DNA from: Kytococcus aerolatus
GTDB lineage: Bacteria > Actinomycetota > Actinomycetes > Actinomycetales > Dermatophilaceae
NCBI RefSeq assembly: GCF_900187395.1
Contig: NZ_FYEZ01000002.1
Location: 248,001 to 312,000 of the forward strand
Reading direction: 5' to 3'
Length of the DNA stretch: 64,000 bases
Below the pieces are notes generated by a model. The model ran no database searches, was not told the origin of the DNA, and saw only the letters and a list, made by a program, of their open reading frames with translations. Positions 11,863 through 20,199 of the stretch are shown here, one piece after another; positions within the stretch are counted from its first letter, which is position 1; the number at the start of each line of letters is the position of its first letter. Both the position numbers and the translations under genes were made by a program.

Positions 11863-12891
11863 GTGTCCGAGAGCGATCCTGTGCAGCAGACCGACGGCGA
11901 GTCCACCGGGACCGTCACCCTCACCGTGCCGAACCCGGACTGGGTGGCCGAGCTGACCGGGGGGAGCGGTGAGCTCACCGGCGCGGCCCGCACGGTCCGG
12001 GTGGCCCACTGGGACGGTTCCACCCCCTGGGTGCACGACCCGGCCGCGCCGCTGGTGGCAGCGATCCCGCAGCAGTTCAGCATGGCGCCCGACGCCCTCG
12101 CGGAGCTGGCCGCGGTGCCGACCCTGCGCTGGGTGTGGGCGCTGAGCGCGGGGACGGACCACCTCACGAAGCGCCTGCCCGAGGGCGTCGGCATCTGCAA
12201 CGCCAAGGGGGTGCACGAGGAGAGCACGGCCGACCACGCCCTGGCGCTCACCCTCATCGGGCTGCGCTCCCTGGAGACCCTGCGCGACGCGCAGGTCGCC
12301 GGGGTCTGGGAGAACCGGGTGACGCCCGCCTGGCAGGCGCGCAACCGTTCGCTCCACGAGTCGCGGGTGCTCGTGGTCGGGTACGGCGCGATCGGGCAGG
12401 CGATCGCCCGGCGGGTCCACGCGTGCGGTGCCCGGGTCACCGCGGTGGCCACCACGGACCGGCCGGGGGACGAGTACGTCGAGGCCGTCCACTCCAGGGC
12501 CGACCTGCACGCCCTGCTCCCGGAGCACCACGTGGTCATCCTCATCACCCCGCTCACCCCGGAGACCAAGGGGCTCATCGGGGCCGAGGAGATGGCGCTC
12601 ATGCCGGAGGGCGGGCTGCTGGTGAACGTCGCCCGGGGCGCGGTGGTCGACACCGACGCGCTCGTGGAGGCGTGCGGGTCCGGACGCATCCGGGCGGCGG
12701 TGGATGTCACCGCCCCGGAGCCGCTGCCGGAGGGGCACCCACTCTTCAGCACCCCCGGGGTGTTCCTGACCCCCCACCTGGCCGGCATCACCGCGGAGAT
12801 GGCCGACCGCCAGCTCCGCCTGGTGCGGGCCCAGCTGCAGCGCCTGGCGGACGGTCAGGCCTTCGTCAACGTCGTCCGGGAGCCCCAGTGA
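11863..12891 (+). CDS. D-isomer-specific 2-hydroxyacid dehydrogenase
   Basis: NAD(P)-linked reductase/dehydrogenase of 2-oxo and 2-hydroxy acids, 342 residues. The substrate domain surrounds a central Rossmann domain with VLVVGYGAIGQAIARRV. Catalytic Arg lies in VNVARGAVVDT, Glu in VTAPEPLP, and His in TPHLAG. It resembles phosphoglycerate-dehydrogenase relatives but lacks the C-terminal regulatory domains of SerA. In many Micrococcales serA lies between ilvC and ilvE, and this gene occupies a comparable site beside the IlvC relative. That makes it a possible serA replacement, but the substrate cannot be set from sequence. Confidence 0.85.
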   Translation: MSESDPVQQTDGESTGTVTLTVPNPDWVAELTGGSGELTGAARTVRVAHWDGSTPWVHDPAAPLVAAIPQQFSMAPDALAELAAVPTLRWVWALSAGTDHLTKRLPEGVGICNAKGVHEESTADHALALTLIGLRSLETLRDAQVAGVWENRVTPAWQARNRSLHESRVLVVGYGAIGQAIARRVHACGARVTAVATTDRPGDEYVEAVHSRADLHALLPEHHVVILITPLTPETKGLIGAEEMALMPEGGLLVNVARGAVVDTDALVEACGSGRIRAAVDVTAPEPLPEGHPLFSTPGVFLTPHLAGITAEMADRQLRLVRAQLQRLADGQAFVNVVREPQ

Positions 12892-13982
12892 CGCCCTCCA
12901 GCCCCGCCTCGTCCTCCGGGCCGTCGCGCCCTGCTGCGCCCGCCCTGCTGCCGTCCGGGTCGCAGGGGGCCGACGCCGGGGGGAGCGCTCACGGCACCAC
13001 CTGGTGGACCCCGGAGATGGTGGACCGCTCCGTCGTGGCCGAGCGGGAGGTGGCTGTCATCGGCTTCGACCCGGCCGCCGAGCTGCACGCCCAGAACCTC
13101 CGTGACTCCGGCGTGGACGTCCGCATCGGTGCGCCGGAGGGCGGGCCGGAGCACGCGGCTGCCGTCGACGAGGGCTTCTTCACCCTGCCCGTGGCCGATG
13201 CGGTCCAGGACGCCGAGGCCGTGGTCACCACCGGGGCCCACATGGCGGAGGTCGGCCCGGTGCTCACCGACGACCACCTGCTGGTCCTGACCTCGGCCGC
13301 GGCGGGGCGGGCGCTGCGGGCCTCCCGGATCCGCCACCGCGGGATGATCGTGCTCGTGGAGCTGCTCGGGGAGCCGGAGGCCACCCGGCAGGCCTACGTC
13401 GACGGGCGGGGCGCCCCGGCGGTCGTCTCGGTGGTGGCGCGGGGGAAGGCCGCCGGCCCGGACCTGCTGCACCGCTGGGCCACCCGCATCGGTCAGGCCC
13501 CGGCCGTGCCCACCACGCCCGAGGAGGCCGCAGCGGTGGACGCCCGCGCCGATGCCCTCCCGCAGCAGCTGGCCGTGGCCTACGCCGACGCGCTGGGCGC
13601 CACCCGGGCCGCCGGCATCGAGGTGGACGCCCTGGACTGGGCAGCCGCTGCTGATCACGCCGACACCCGCGTGACCCCGCTCCTGGAGGCCGTCCTGGCC
13701 GCCGGGCGGGACGACCTGGTGGCCCGGGGCTTCGACCCGGTCGTGGCGGACCTGGCCGTCGTCCACCGTCTGGAGGCCGAGCTGGACCGGCTCCGGCAGG
13801 AGGGCATCCGCCCGTCGGCGGCCGGCCCGCGGCGCGAGCACCTGGTGGCCCTGATCGGTTCCGCGCCCGCCAGCCACACCGGGCAGCCGCAGGCGGCCGG
13901 GGAGACCGACGAGCAGGCCCGGGAGCGTCACCTGCGGCTGCGGGAGACCTTCGGGGGGACGGACCGCCCCCACGGGTGGTGA
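12888..13982 (+). CDS. Ketol-acid reductoisomerase (IlvC)-like protein lacking catalytic residues
   Basis: A 364-residue protein whose fold-level layout follows class I ketol-acid reductoisomerase. A ~50-residue Ser/Ala/Pro extension is followed by EREVAVIGFDPAAELHAQNL and RDSGVDVRIG, matching the IlvC Rossmann strand and its conserved LRDSGVDVxVG. A helical domain contains DALPQQ at 222-227, where IlvC has DLFGEQ. GFDPVVADLAVVHRLEAEL sits where IlvC has GYxPExAYFExLHELKL. The dinucleotide loop GxGxxG is lost (GFDPAAELHA), and the metal and substrate glutamates of DLFGEQ and FExLHE are replaced by Q, A and R. It is therefore unlikely to catalyse acetolactate isomeroreduction. It overlaps the upstream dehydrogenase by 4 nt and precedes ilvE. 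Confidence 0.75.
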   Translation: MTPSSPASSSGPSRPAAPALLPSGSQGADAGGSAHGTTWWTPEMVDRSVVAEREVAVIGFDPAAELHAQNLRDSGVDVRIGAPEGGPEHAAAVDEGFFTLPVADAVQDAEAVVTTGAHMAEVGPVLTDDHLLVLTSAAAGRALRASRIRHRGMIVLVELLGEPEATRQAYVDGRGAPAVVSVVARGKAAGPDLLHRWATRIGQAPAVPTTPEEAAAVDARADALPQQLAVAYADALGATRAAGIEVDALDWAAAADHADTRVTPLLEAVLAAGRDDLVARGFDPVVADLAVVHRLEAELDRLRQEGIRPSAAGPRREHLVALIGSAPASHTGQPQAAGETDEQARERHLRLRETFGGTDRPHGW

Positions 13983-14074
13983 CCGCTCTCACAGGCGGGT
14001 GGTCGCAGGGGTAGCGTGGGCCCCGGACCCAGGCCCACCGGCCGGTCACCCGTCTGATCCGAGGAGTTCCCCGC

Positions 14075-15196
14075 ATGACCAGTTCCACCACGGACTTCGC
14101 CATCACCCGCAACGAGTCCCCGAAGACCGAGGCTGAGCGCGCTGAGATCCTCGCGAACCCCGGGTTCGGTGTGCACTTCACCGACCACATGGCGACCGTC
14201 GAGTTCACCGAGGAGCAGGGCTGGCACAGCCCCCGCGTGGAGCCCTACGGCCCGCTGCAGCTCGACCCGGCGGCCTGTGTCCTGCACTACGCCCAGGAGA
14301 TCTTCGAGGGCATGAAGGCCTACCGCCACGCCGACGGCTCGGTGTGGACCTTCCGCCCGGAGAAGAACGCCGCCCGCATGCGTCGTTCCGCCGAGCGCCT
14401 GGCCCTCCCGCAGGTGCCGGAGGACGTCTTTCTGGAGGCCATCAAGGAGCTCGTGAAGATCGACGAGGTCTGGGTCCCGGACGCCTCCACCGGTGAGGCC
14501 TCCCTGTACCTGCGTCCCTTCGAGATCGCCACCGAGGCCTTCCTCGGGGTGCGCCCGGCCAAGGAGGCCCGCTACTGCGTGATCGCCTCCCCGGCCGGCC
14601 CGTACTTCCCGTCCGGTGTGAAGCCGGTGGACATCTGGGTCTCCCGCAACTACCACCGCGCGGCCTTCGGCGGCACCGGCTTCGCCAAGTGCGGTGGCAA
14701 CTACGCCGGCTCGATGGCCGCCCAGGTGGAGGCCGCCGAGCACGGCTGCGCCCAGGTGATGTTCCTCGACGACCGCGAGGAGAAGTGGGTCGAGGAACTG
14801 GGTGGCATGAACCTGTTCTTCGCCTTCTCCGATGGCCGCATCGTCACCCCGCCGACCGGCGGCACCATCCTCGAGGGCGTCACCCGTATGTCCCTCGTGG
14901 AGCTGGCCCGCGACGCCGGCCACGAGGTCGAGGAGCGCCCGATCAGCATCGACGAGGTGAAGGCCGGCATCGAGGACGGCAGCCTCACCGAGGTGTTCGC
15001 CTGCGGCACCGCCGCCGTCATCACCCCCGTCGGGTCCTTCAAGGACGGCGACGACGTGTGGACCGTCGGCGGTGAGGGCCGCTCGGAGGAGCTCGAGGAG
15101 TCCTACCCGGTGACCATGAAGCTGCGCACCACGCTGACCGACCTGCAGTACGGCCGCGCCGAGGACACCAAGGGCTGGCTCGTCCGCCTGGTCTGA
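14075..15196 (+). CDS. ilvE: Branched-chain amino acid aminotransferase
   Basis: PLP enzyme that interconverts Leu/Ile/Val and their 2-oxo acids with glutamate/2-oxoglutarate. The 373-residue protein is of the fold-IV IlvE type: QEIFEGMKAYRHADGSVWTFRPEKNAARM, the PLP-lysine region GGTGFAKCGGNYAGSMAAQ, and EELGGMNLFFAF. An upstream GAGGAG ribosome-binding site supports the ATG, and a TAGCGT -10 candidate lies at 14012-14017. A perfect stem-loop follows. No other active ilv genes are present in the window, so the enzyme may serve catabolism or the last step from imported keto acids. Confidence 0.95.
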   Translation: MTSSTTDFAITRNESPKTEAERAEILANPGFGVHFTDHMATVEFTEEQGWHSPRVEPYGPLQLDPAACVLHYAQEIFEGMKAYRHADGSVWTFRPEKNAARMRRSAERLALPQVPEDVFLEAIKELVKIDEVWVPDASTGEASLYLRPFEIATEAFLGVRPAKEARYCVIASPAGPYFPSGVKPVDIWVSRNYHRAAFGGTGFAKCGGNYAGSMAAQVEAAEHGCAQVMFLDDREEKWVEELGGMNLFFAFSDGRIVTPPTGGTILEGVTRMSLVELARDAGHEVEERPISIDEVKAGIEDGSLTEVFACGTAAVITPVGSFKDGDDVWTVGGEGRSEELEESYPVTMKLRTTLTDLQYGRAEDTKGWLVRLV

Positions 15197-15216
15197 GACC
15201 AGTCGGTTCTCCCCAG

Positions 15217-15254
15217 CACTGCGGTGGTGACTCCCGGGAGTCACCGCCGCAGTG
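15217..15254 (+). terminator. ilvE stem-loop terminator (probably bidirectional)
   Basis: Arms 15217-15232 and 15239-15254 form a 16-bp stem with one mismatch around a CCCGGG centre that can extend the pairing. It lies 20 nt after the ilvE stop and 45 nt from the stop of the convergent hydrolase, so it can serve both genes. Confidence 0.8.
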
Positions 15255-15298
15255 CGTTGCCGGGTTCGCTGGAACCCTCTGGGGCGTGGGCGCCGGGG

Positions 15299-16030
15299 CT
15301 ACCGGGCAGCAGCGTCGTGGATGATGCGGGCCAGGTCGGCGGGGCGGCTCCACATGGGCCAGTGACCCGTCGGCAGGTCGACCTGATCGACCTCAGCGAG
15401 CTGCGCGACCTCCGCGAACATCGGGTGCCCGGCTTCGCTCAGCTCCGTGACCTGGGCGCTGCACAGCGAGCAGCACACCAGGGTGGTGGGCACCTGTCGT
15501 CGTGCCGGGTTGGACAGGTGGAGGATGGCACCCGCCACGGGGCCGGGCTGGGGCACCGCCAGGGTCCGGAACCGCTCGAGCTGCTCCGGGGTGAGTCCGG
15601 CGAGGCTGGCCTGTGCTCCCAGCTCGTCGAAGGACGGCAGGGGCACGTCCTCGCAGGTGTCGCCCGGCTGCGTCGTCGGGATCCCTCCGGGGGCAGCCGG
15701 ACCGGAGTCGACCCAGACGATGCGCCTGATCTGCTCCGGGTTCCGGTCCGTCACGAGGCTCACGGGCGCGTTTGCCCCGCTGTGGGCGACGAGGACCGCG
15801 GTTCCACCGGCAGCGTCGAGGGCGGCCTGGATCGCCGCGGCCTGGTCCTCGAGGGTTCGGCTGGATCGATGGGGGTCGTCGGCGTCGAGCCCGGGCAGTG
15901 TCAGGGGGACGGCGCGAAGGCCTGCGCCGACGAGCTGCTCGAGCACCTCGTCCCAGGCCCAGGCGCCGAGCCAGTGGCCCGGGACGAGGATGACGGTGGG
16001 GGATTCCGGCTGCTGTGTTCGCTGTGTCAT
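15299..16030 (-). CDS. Alpha/beta hydrolase
   Basis: A 243-residue soluble alpha/beta hydrolase. VILVPGHWLGAWAWDEV is the oxyanion-hole HG-type segment, VLVAHSGAN contains the nucleophilic Ser (AHSGA instead of GHSMG), and TGHWPMWSRP has the catalytic His. The layout resembles esterase/salicylate-esterase-like hydrolases. It is divergently arranged with a WYL regulator, and a palindrome spans its start codon, so it is the likely target of that regulator. Substrate unknown. Confidence 0.8.
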   Translation of the reverse strand: MTQRTQQPESPTVILVPGHWLGAWAWDEVLEQLVGAGLRAVPLTLPGLDADDPHRSSRTLEDQAAAIQAALDAAGGTAVLVAHSGANAPVSLVTDRNPEQIRRIVWVDSGPAAPGGIPTTQPGDTCEDVPLPSFDELGAQASLAGLTPEQLERFRTLAVPQPGPVAGAILHLSNPARRQVPTTLVCCSLCSAQVTELSEAGHPMFAEVAQLAEVDQVDLPTGHWPMWSRPADLARIIHDAAAR

Positions 16031-16039
16031 GACGTCATG
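16028..16039. promoter_or_regulatory. Palindrome over the hydrolase start, candidate operator
   Basis: CATGACGTCATG is a perfect 12-bp palindrome. The hydrolase start codon forms its left end, and it lies in the 69-bp gap shared with the divergent WYL regulator. The role is inferred from position only. Confidence 0.35.
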
Positions 16040-16099
16040 CTGACAGCGGGGGTGGACAACCCTGTGTCACCATTTGTGGCATGAATGGAGTGGGTGGGG

Positions 16100-16798
16100 A
16101 TGAAGCGGGCTGAGCGTCTCCACGCGCTCTCGGAGGCACTGCGACGGAGTGGAAGGCGCGGCCGTACTGCCGAGCGGCTGGCGGAGGACTTTGGCGTGTC
16201 GGTCCGGACGATCAAACGGGATCTGGATGCTCTGGAGAACGCCGGTCTTCCCCTCTGGTCCCGTCCCGGGCCGGGTGGCGGGTACGGGGTGCGCCCGGCG
16301 AGTGCCCTCCCACCGGTGCACTTCTCGCCTGCTCAGGCGGTGGCTCTGATGGCGGCCGTCTCGGCGTCGTCGGAGGCGCCCTACTCCGACCTGGCGACAG
16401 CCGGGGTGCGCAAGATCGTCGACGTGCTCGATCCGGGAACCCGGCAGCAGGCCGACCAGCTGGCTGCGCGCATCTGGGTCAATCCCCGCTCGGGTCCCTC
16501 CCGGTCGGTGAGGTCAGCGCTCGAGGAGGCGATGCTCGACCAGCGTGTGATCCGGATCCGCTTCGTCTCGAAGGAGGGCGTGGCAACCACTCGCCCGGTC
16601 GAGCCGATGATGTTCGCGTCGACGCAGGGCGAGTGGTTCCTCATCGCCTGGTGTCGTCTGCGAGAGGCGGTTCGCTGGTTCGCGATGAACCGGGTCGAGA
16701 GCGCGACGGTGACCACCGAGCCGTGTGCCGGCCACGACCTTCGGGAGATCGGGACACCCCCGCCTGCCGCTCGCAGCGTCGGCGGTGGTCGGCCGTGA
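16100..16798 (+). CDS. HTH/WYL-domain transcriptional regulator (YafY-like)
   Basis: A 232-residue DNA-binding regulator. The N-terminal DeoR-type winged helix reads ERLHALSEALRRSGRRGRTAERLAEDFGVSVRTIKRDLDALENAG, followed by the PGPGGGYGV hairpin. The C-terminal WYL domain spans about residues 140-210 (RVIRIRFVSKEG...WFLIAWCRLREAVRWFAMNRV). WYL regulators typically sense small ligands. The ATG at 16100 is preferred over 16085 because the GGTGGGG run can serve as its ribosome-binding site. It is divergent from the alpha/beta hydrolase, its likely target. Confidence 0.8.
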   Translation: MKRAERLHALSEALRRSGRRGRTAERLAEDFGVSVRTIKRDLDALENAGLPLWSRPGPGGGYGVRPASALPPVHFSPAQAVALMAAVSASSEAPYSDLATAGVRKIVDVLDPGTRQQADQLAARIWVNPRSGPSRSVRSALEEAMLDQRVIRIRFVSKEGVATTRPVEPMMFASTQGEWFLIAWCRLREAVRWFAMNRVESATVTTEPCAGHDLREIGTPPPAARSVGGGRP

Positions 16799-16859
16799 TG
16801 GGAGGGGCAGACGCGAGGAGAGGGTCCTGCTCCCGGCCCTCCGTCACGCCTGCGGCCGG

Positions 16860-17792
16860 TCAGCCCTGTGACAGCGCCCGGCTCGTCACCTGCACGAGCC
16901 GGGCGCGCAGGGCTTGGCCGCGCTCGCTGAAGCCGCGCTGGGCGGCCACGTACGCGGCCTTGCCCTCGGGGGTCTCGATGCGGACCGGCTCGTACCCCCA
17001 GTCCCGTAGGTCGTACGGGCTGGCGCGCATGTCCAGCTCCCGCACGTCGCGGGCCAGCTCCAGGCAGTCGACCAGCAGCTCGCCGGGCACCAGCGGCCCG
17101 AGGGTGGCGGCCACCTTGTAGAGGTCCATGGTCGCGTGCAGGCAGCCGGGCTGCTCGAAGGCGGTGCGGTTCTCGGGCCCGGGCCGCAGGGTGTTCAGGT
17201 CCCGTGAGCTGTCGGTGAAGAACCGGTAGGCGTCGAAGTGGCTGCACGCGATGGTGTGGCTCTCGGTCACCGCGTCCGTCGCCTCGCGCCCCAGCCGCAG
17301 CGGGACCCCGCCGTGGCGGCGGTCGTCCGCCTCGAGGCCGTGCACCATCGCCCACTCGTGCAGGCCGAAGCACCCGAACCGCGCCGGCCGGTTCGCCGTG
17401 GCCTGCAGGATGCCGTGCCAGCGTTCGACCGCCTGCCCGCGGCGGGTCATGAACGCGGCCACGTCCACCGTCACCGGGACGGCGGCTCCCGCACGCCCCG
17501 TCCAGCCGGCCGCCTCGCGCTCGGCCGGGGTGAGCGGGCGGTGCTCCTTCCACGTGGCGCGCTCGCCCGCATCGGCCAGGGCGCCCCCGATGCCGGGGTG
17601 CCAGCGCCGCACCTCGGCCGGCCGCCAGCGGTAGTACACCCACAGGAAGTCCTCGACGGGGTGCTTCTCCCCGCGCCGGCGGCGCTCCAGGTGCGGGTCC
17701 GCGATCGCGTCGACCCGGGCGTGGTGCGCGGCCTCCCGGGCGGACCAGGTCTCGCGGTCCAGCACGGTGAGGGGAGCGGGGGAGGCGGGCAT
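16860..17792 (-). CDS. Actinobacterial '3-methyladenine DNA glycosylase' family protein
   Basis: A 310-residue protein of a family common in actinobacteria and usually annotated as 3-methyladenine DNA glycosylase, though direct evidence for that activity is thin. Recognisable stretches are HHARVDAIADPHLERRRRGEKHPVEDFLWVYY (broken here by no gap), RWHPGIG, FGCFGLHEWAMVHG, HTIACSHFDAYRFFTD and QPGCLHATMDLYKVA. Conserved His, Cys and Trp residues cluster in the middle. It has no HhH-GPD or AlkD signature that I can see. It converges with the WYL regulator and is monocistronic. Confidence 0.55.
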   Translation of the reverse strand: MPASPAPLTVLDRETWSAREAAHHARVDAIADPHLERRRRGEKHPVEDFLWVYYRWRPAEVRRWHPGIGGALADAGERATWKEHRPLTPAEREAAGWTGRAGAAVPVTVDVAAFMTRRGQAVERWHGILQATANRPARFGCFGLHEWAMVHGLEADDRRHGGVPLRLGREATDAVTESHTIACSHFDAYRFFTDSSRDLNTLRPGPENRTAFEQPGCLHATMDLYKVAATLGPLVPGELLVDCLELARDVRELDMRASPYDLRDWGYEPVRIETPEGKAAYVAAQRGFSERGQALRARLVQVTSRALSQG

Positions 17793-17849
17793 CGTGCCGG
17801 CATTCTAGGTGGGCAGGGCGAGCTGCCCCCGGGCTGCGATGCTGGCCTC

Positions 17850-18476
17850 ATGGACGCGCTGCTGGTACGGCCTCTCGATCTGGTGAACCCGCTGGAAGGC
17901 CCGTGGACGGTACGCCACAGCCCGGCCGATCGCGTGCCCAGCCATGGCACCACCGCATCCGCCACCGCACTGTCGGTGGACCTGGTGCCCGTCGATGCTC
18001 GTGGGCGCAGCGGGCGGATCACTCCGCGCACGTGGATCGCCCCGGAACGCCCGGAGCGCTTCCCGGGGTTCGGGCGAGCAGTTTTTGCTCCCTGCCAGGG
18101 CACCGTGGTCTCCGTGACCGCCGACCTCGAGGACCACGCCGCGTACCGCGGTCTGCCGTCGGTGGGGTATGCCCTCACCCAGAGACGTCGAGCTGCCGAC
18201 GGGTGGGGAGCCCTGGCCGGCAACCACGTGGTCATCCGGGCAGCTGCCGGTCCCGTCGTCGCGCTGTGCCATCTGCAACAGCACAGCGTGCGCGTCCGCC
18301 CGGGGGACAGGGTGGACGCCGGAGTGCTGGTGGCCGGGTGCGGGAACTCTGGCAACAGCACCGAGCCGCACCTCCACCTCCAGGCGATGACGGACCCAGA
18401 TCCCAGCACGGCGCGGCCGGTGGGATTCACCCTCCACGGCCGGATGCCCCGAAACGGCGAGATCGTCGCTGGGTGA
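17850..18476 (+). CDS. M23 (LytM-type) peptidase-domain protein
   Basis: A 208-residue protein with a peptidase M23 fold in its second half. GNHVVIRAAAGPVVALCHLQ, then SVRVRPGDRVDAGVLVAGCGNSGNSTEPHLHLQ carries the HxH zinc motif. The partner His and Asp fit SHGTTASATALSVDLVPVD near residues 31-50. Family members cut peptidoglycan cross-links, but many in this subgroup are cytoplasmic or uncharacterised. No signal peptide is visible, which argues against direct wall lysis. A Cys two residues before the GNSGNST turn is unusual. Confidence 0.7.
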   Translation: MDALLVRPLDLVNPLEGPWTVRHSPADRVPSHGTTASATALSVDLVPVDARGRSGRITPRTWIAPERPERFPGFGRAVFAPCQGTVVSVTADLEDHAAYRGLPSVGYALTQRRRAADGWGALAGNHVVIRAAAGPVVALCHLQQHSVRVRPGDRVDAGVLVAGCGNSGNSTEPHLHLQAMTDPDPSTARPVGFTLHGRMPRNGEIVAG

Positions 18477-18566
18477 TCACCCGGTCAGCGCTGTGTGCGA
18501 GGCGGGGACTCGTCCACCGGGTTGCTGCCCGCCTGAGGACAGTCTCCAGCCGTGTCAGGATGCGCC

Positions 18567-18694
18567 ATGGACTCCCAGCGCCCCGCCTCCTCGCCCTTCC
18601 ACGACCGCCTCGAGCCGGGCCGGGTCCACGACGCCTCGCCCCTCACCGAGGGCGGCATCTCCATGTTCTCGAGCGTGGAGCTCCAGCCCCTAGA
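18567..18694 (+). pseudogene. 5' part of a HIT-domain gene cut by a transposon
   Basis: From the ATG at 18567 the frame codes for about 42 residues (MDSQRPASSPFHDRLEPG... to QPL), then enters the IS481-type element and hits a stop 9 codons later. Removing the element and one copy of the 6-bp duplication rejoins this frame exactly with the ORF at 21185-21659, giving a 200-residue protein. The reading frame is otherwise undamaged, so the insertion is probably recent. Confidence 0.8.
18689..18694. repeat. Target-site duplication, left copy
   Basis: CCTAGA directly outside the left inverted repeat. The identical copy is at 21179-21184. The CTAG core agrees with the NCTAGN target preference reported for Bordetella IS481. 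Confidence 0.85.
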
Positions 18695-19676
18695 TGTACT
18701 GCCCGGGGACGTTGGTCAATCGTGAGAAGGGCGGCTGGTTGCTGCAGGCTGTGTGGGGCCGGTGGTGGTTGTAGTAGTGTAGCCAGCCGTCGAGTTCTCC
18801 GCGGCGTTCGGTCTCGCTGGTGTAGCAGCGGGCGTAGGCCCAGCCGTCGGCCAGAGTGCGGTGGAAGCGCTCGATCTTGCCGTTGGTCTGCGGCCGATAG
18901 GGCCTGGTGCGCTTGTGCTTGATGCCGAGCTCTGCGCAGGTGTCTCGCCACATGTGCGACCGGTAAGCGCCACCGTTGTCGGACAGGACCCGCTCGACCG
19001 TGACACCGCGCGCATTGAACCACTCGACCGCCCGGACCAGGACAGCGGTGGCGGTGAGGGCGGTTTCGTCGTCGTGGATCTCGGCGTAGGCGACGCGGGA
19101 ATGGTCGTCGATGACAGTGTGGACGTAGGCCTTGCCCATCAACGGGTCGCTGTACTTGTTCTTGGGCTTGCCCGGGGTGGCGGCGCGGTTCTTCTCGCCC
19201 TGCTGGCGGCCGACGTAGCGCCAGCCGCCGCCGTCGGGGATGTTGCCGAGCTTCTTCACGTCGACGTGCAGCATCGCCCCGGGGTGGTCGTGCTCGTAGC
19301 GGCGGACCGGCTCCCCGGTTGCCCGGTCGACATGCGAAAGCCGGTTCAGGTGCGCGTCGACGAGGATCCGGTGAACCGTCGACGGAGCGATCCCCAGCCG
19401 GCAAGCGAGCTGCACGGGTCCTTCTCGAAGACGGAGACGGAGCTGGATGCAGCGCTTCATCGTCTTCGCGTTGGTCTTGTTCGGCGAGTGATGCGGCCGT
19501 GACGAGCGGTCCTGCATCGACTGGCCGGCGCGATAGCGGTCGGCCCAGCGCTTCACAGTGGGCCAGGAGACCTGGAAGCGGGCGGCGACCTCGCTGATCG
19601 GCCAGCCGTCATCGACGACAAGACGGCCGACGATGAGGCGGTGGCGGGGTGTGAGAGTGGCGTTGGGATGTGACAT
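18690..19676 (-). CDS. IS481-family transposase
   Basis: DDE transposase of 328 residues. The N-terminal HTH reads LIVGRLVVDDGWPISEVAARF followed by VSWPTVKRWADRYRAG. The rve catalytic core has D in LHVDVKKLG, D in VLSDNGGAY, and E in TNGKIERFHRTL. The C-terminus LTNVPGQYI is encoded by the inverted repeat itself, and its TAG stop lies outside the element, in the target-site duplication at 18690-18692. The ATG at 19676 gives MSHPNATLTPRHRL, the usual family start. The reading frame is intact, so the element may be mobile. Confidence 0.93.
   Translation of the reverse strand: MSHPNATLTPRHRLIVGRLVVDDGWPISEVAARFQVSWPTVKRWADRYRAGQSMQDRSSRPHHSPNKTNAKTMKRCIQLRLRLREGPVQLACRLGIAPSTVHRILVDAHLNRLSHVDRATGEPVRRYEHDHPGAMLHVDVKKLGNIPDGGGWRYVGRQQGEKNRAATPGKPKNKYSDPLMGKAYVHTVIDDHSRVAYAEIHDDETALTATAVLVRAVEWFNARGVTVERVLSDNGGAYRSHMWRDTCAELGIKHKRTRPYRPQTNGKIERFHRTLADGWAYARCYTSETERRGELDGWLHYYNHHRPHTACSNQPPFSRLTNVPGQYI
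18695..18716 (+). repeat. Terminal inverted repeat, left (22 bp)
   Basis: Starts TGTACTGCCCGGGGACGTT and pairs with the right-end repeat at 20 of 22 positions; the differences are at positions 8 and 9. It also encodes the transposase C-terminus. Confidence 0.9.
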
Positions 19677-19698
19677 GGAACCTCGTGCAGACATAGTC

Positions 19699-19726
19699 GT
19701 GGCGGCGAGCTGGTGCTCGCCGCCAC
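19699..19726 (-). terminator. Stem-loop between VOC gene and transposase
   Basis: A perfect 12-bp stem with a TGGT loop, 20 nt downstream of the VOC stop on the minus strand and just before the transposase start. It should stop read-through from cargo into the transposase. Confidence 0.7.
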
Positions 19727-19745
19727 GTGGGAGCCTCTTGTCGGG

Positions 19746-20111
19746 TCAGTCGATGGGGCTGACTCGGATGAGGTTGCCGTCGGGGTCGGCGATCACGAAG
19801 GTGCGACCGAACACGTCGTCGTGGGGTTCCTCGACAATGCGTACGCCCTTCGCGGCCCACTCCTGGTAGACGTGGTCGATGGCCGAGGCAGGACCGGGGA
19901 CCATGAGTCCAATCTCGCTCGTACGAGGCGTGTCTGGGGTGGTGTTCTCGTTGCCGCCGGTCCAGATGGCGAACAGCACCCCGGGCGCCACCTCGAAGGC
20001 GACGTAGCGCGGGCTGGTGAAAGTGGGCTCGATATCGAACAGGTCGCTGTAGAAGGCGGTGGACCGTTCGGCGTCGCTGACGTAGATCAGGAACAGGTTG
20101 GGTGCCGACAT
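19746..20111 (-). CDS. VOC-family (glyoxalase/bleomycin-resistance-like) protein, transposon cargo
   Basis: A 121-residue vicinal-oxygen-chelate protein with the two beta-alpha-beta-beta-beta modules visible. APNLFLIYVSDAERSTAFY and RYVAFEVAPGVLFAIW form the first, IGLMVPGPASAIDHVYQEW and FVIADPDGNLIRVSPID the second. Family members include dioxygenases, glyoxalases and antibiotic-sequestering proteins, and the single-domain form usually acts as a dimer. The ATG at 20111 has GAGGAGAC upstream; a longer in-frame start would run into the divergent promoter. It is divergent from the WYL regulator inside the same transposon, so the pair is probably an inducible cassette. Ligand unknown. Confidence 0.8.
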   Translation of the reverse strand: MSAPNLFLIYVSDAERSTAFYSDLFDIEPTFTSPRYVAFEVAPGVLFAIWTGGNENTTPDTPRTSEIGLMVPGPASAIDHVYQEWAAKGVRIVEEPHDDVFGRTFVIADPDGNLIRVSPID

Positions 20112-20199
20112 GATGTCTCCTCGGATCGGTGGATCAGGTGGCCTCATCCGACCAGCCAAAGACGACACCTTCTGTCATGTTTTGTGTGAGGATCGGGCC

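Noticed and set aside
20112-20199. A clear palindromic operator between the VOC gene and WYL regulator
   Set aside because: Only weak ACAC/GTGT and GATC symmetries are visible; not enough to annotate a site.
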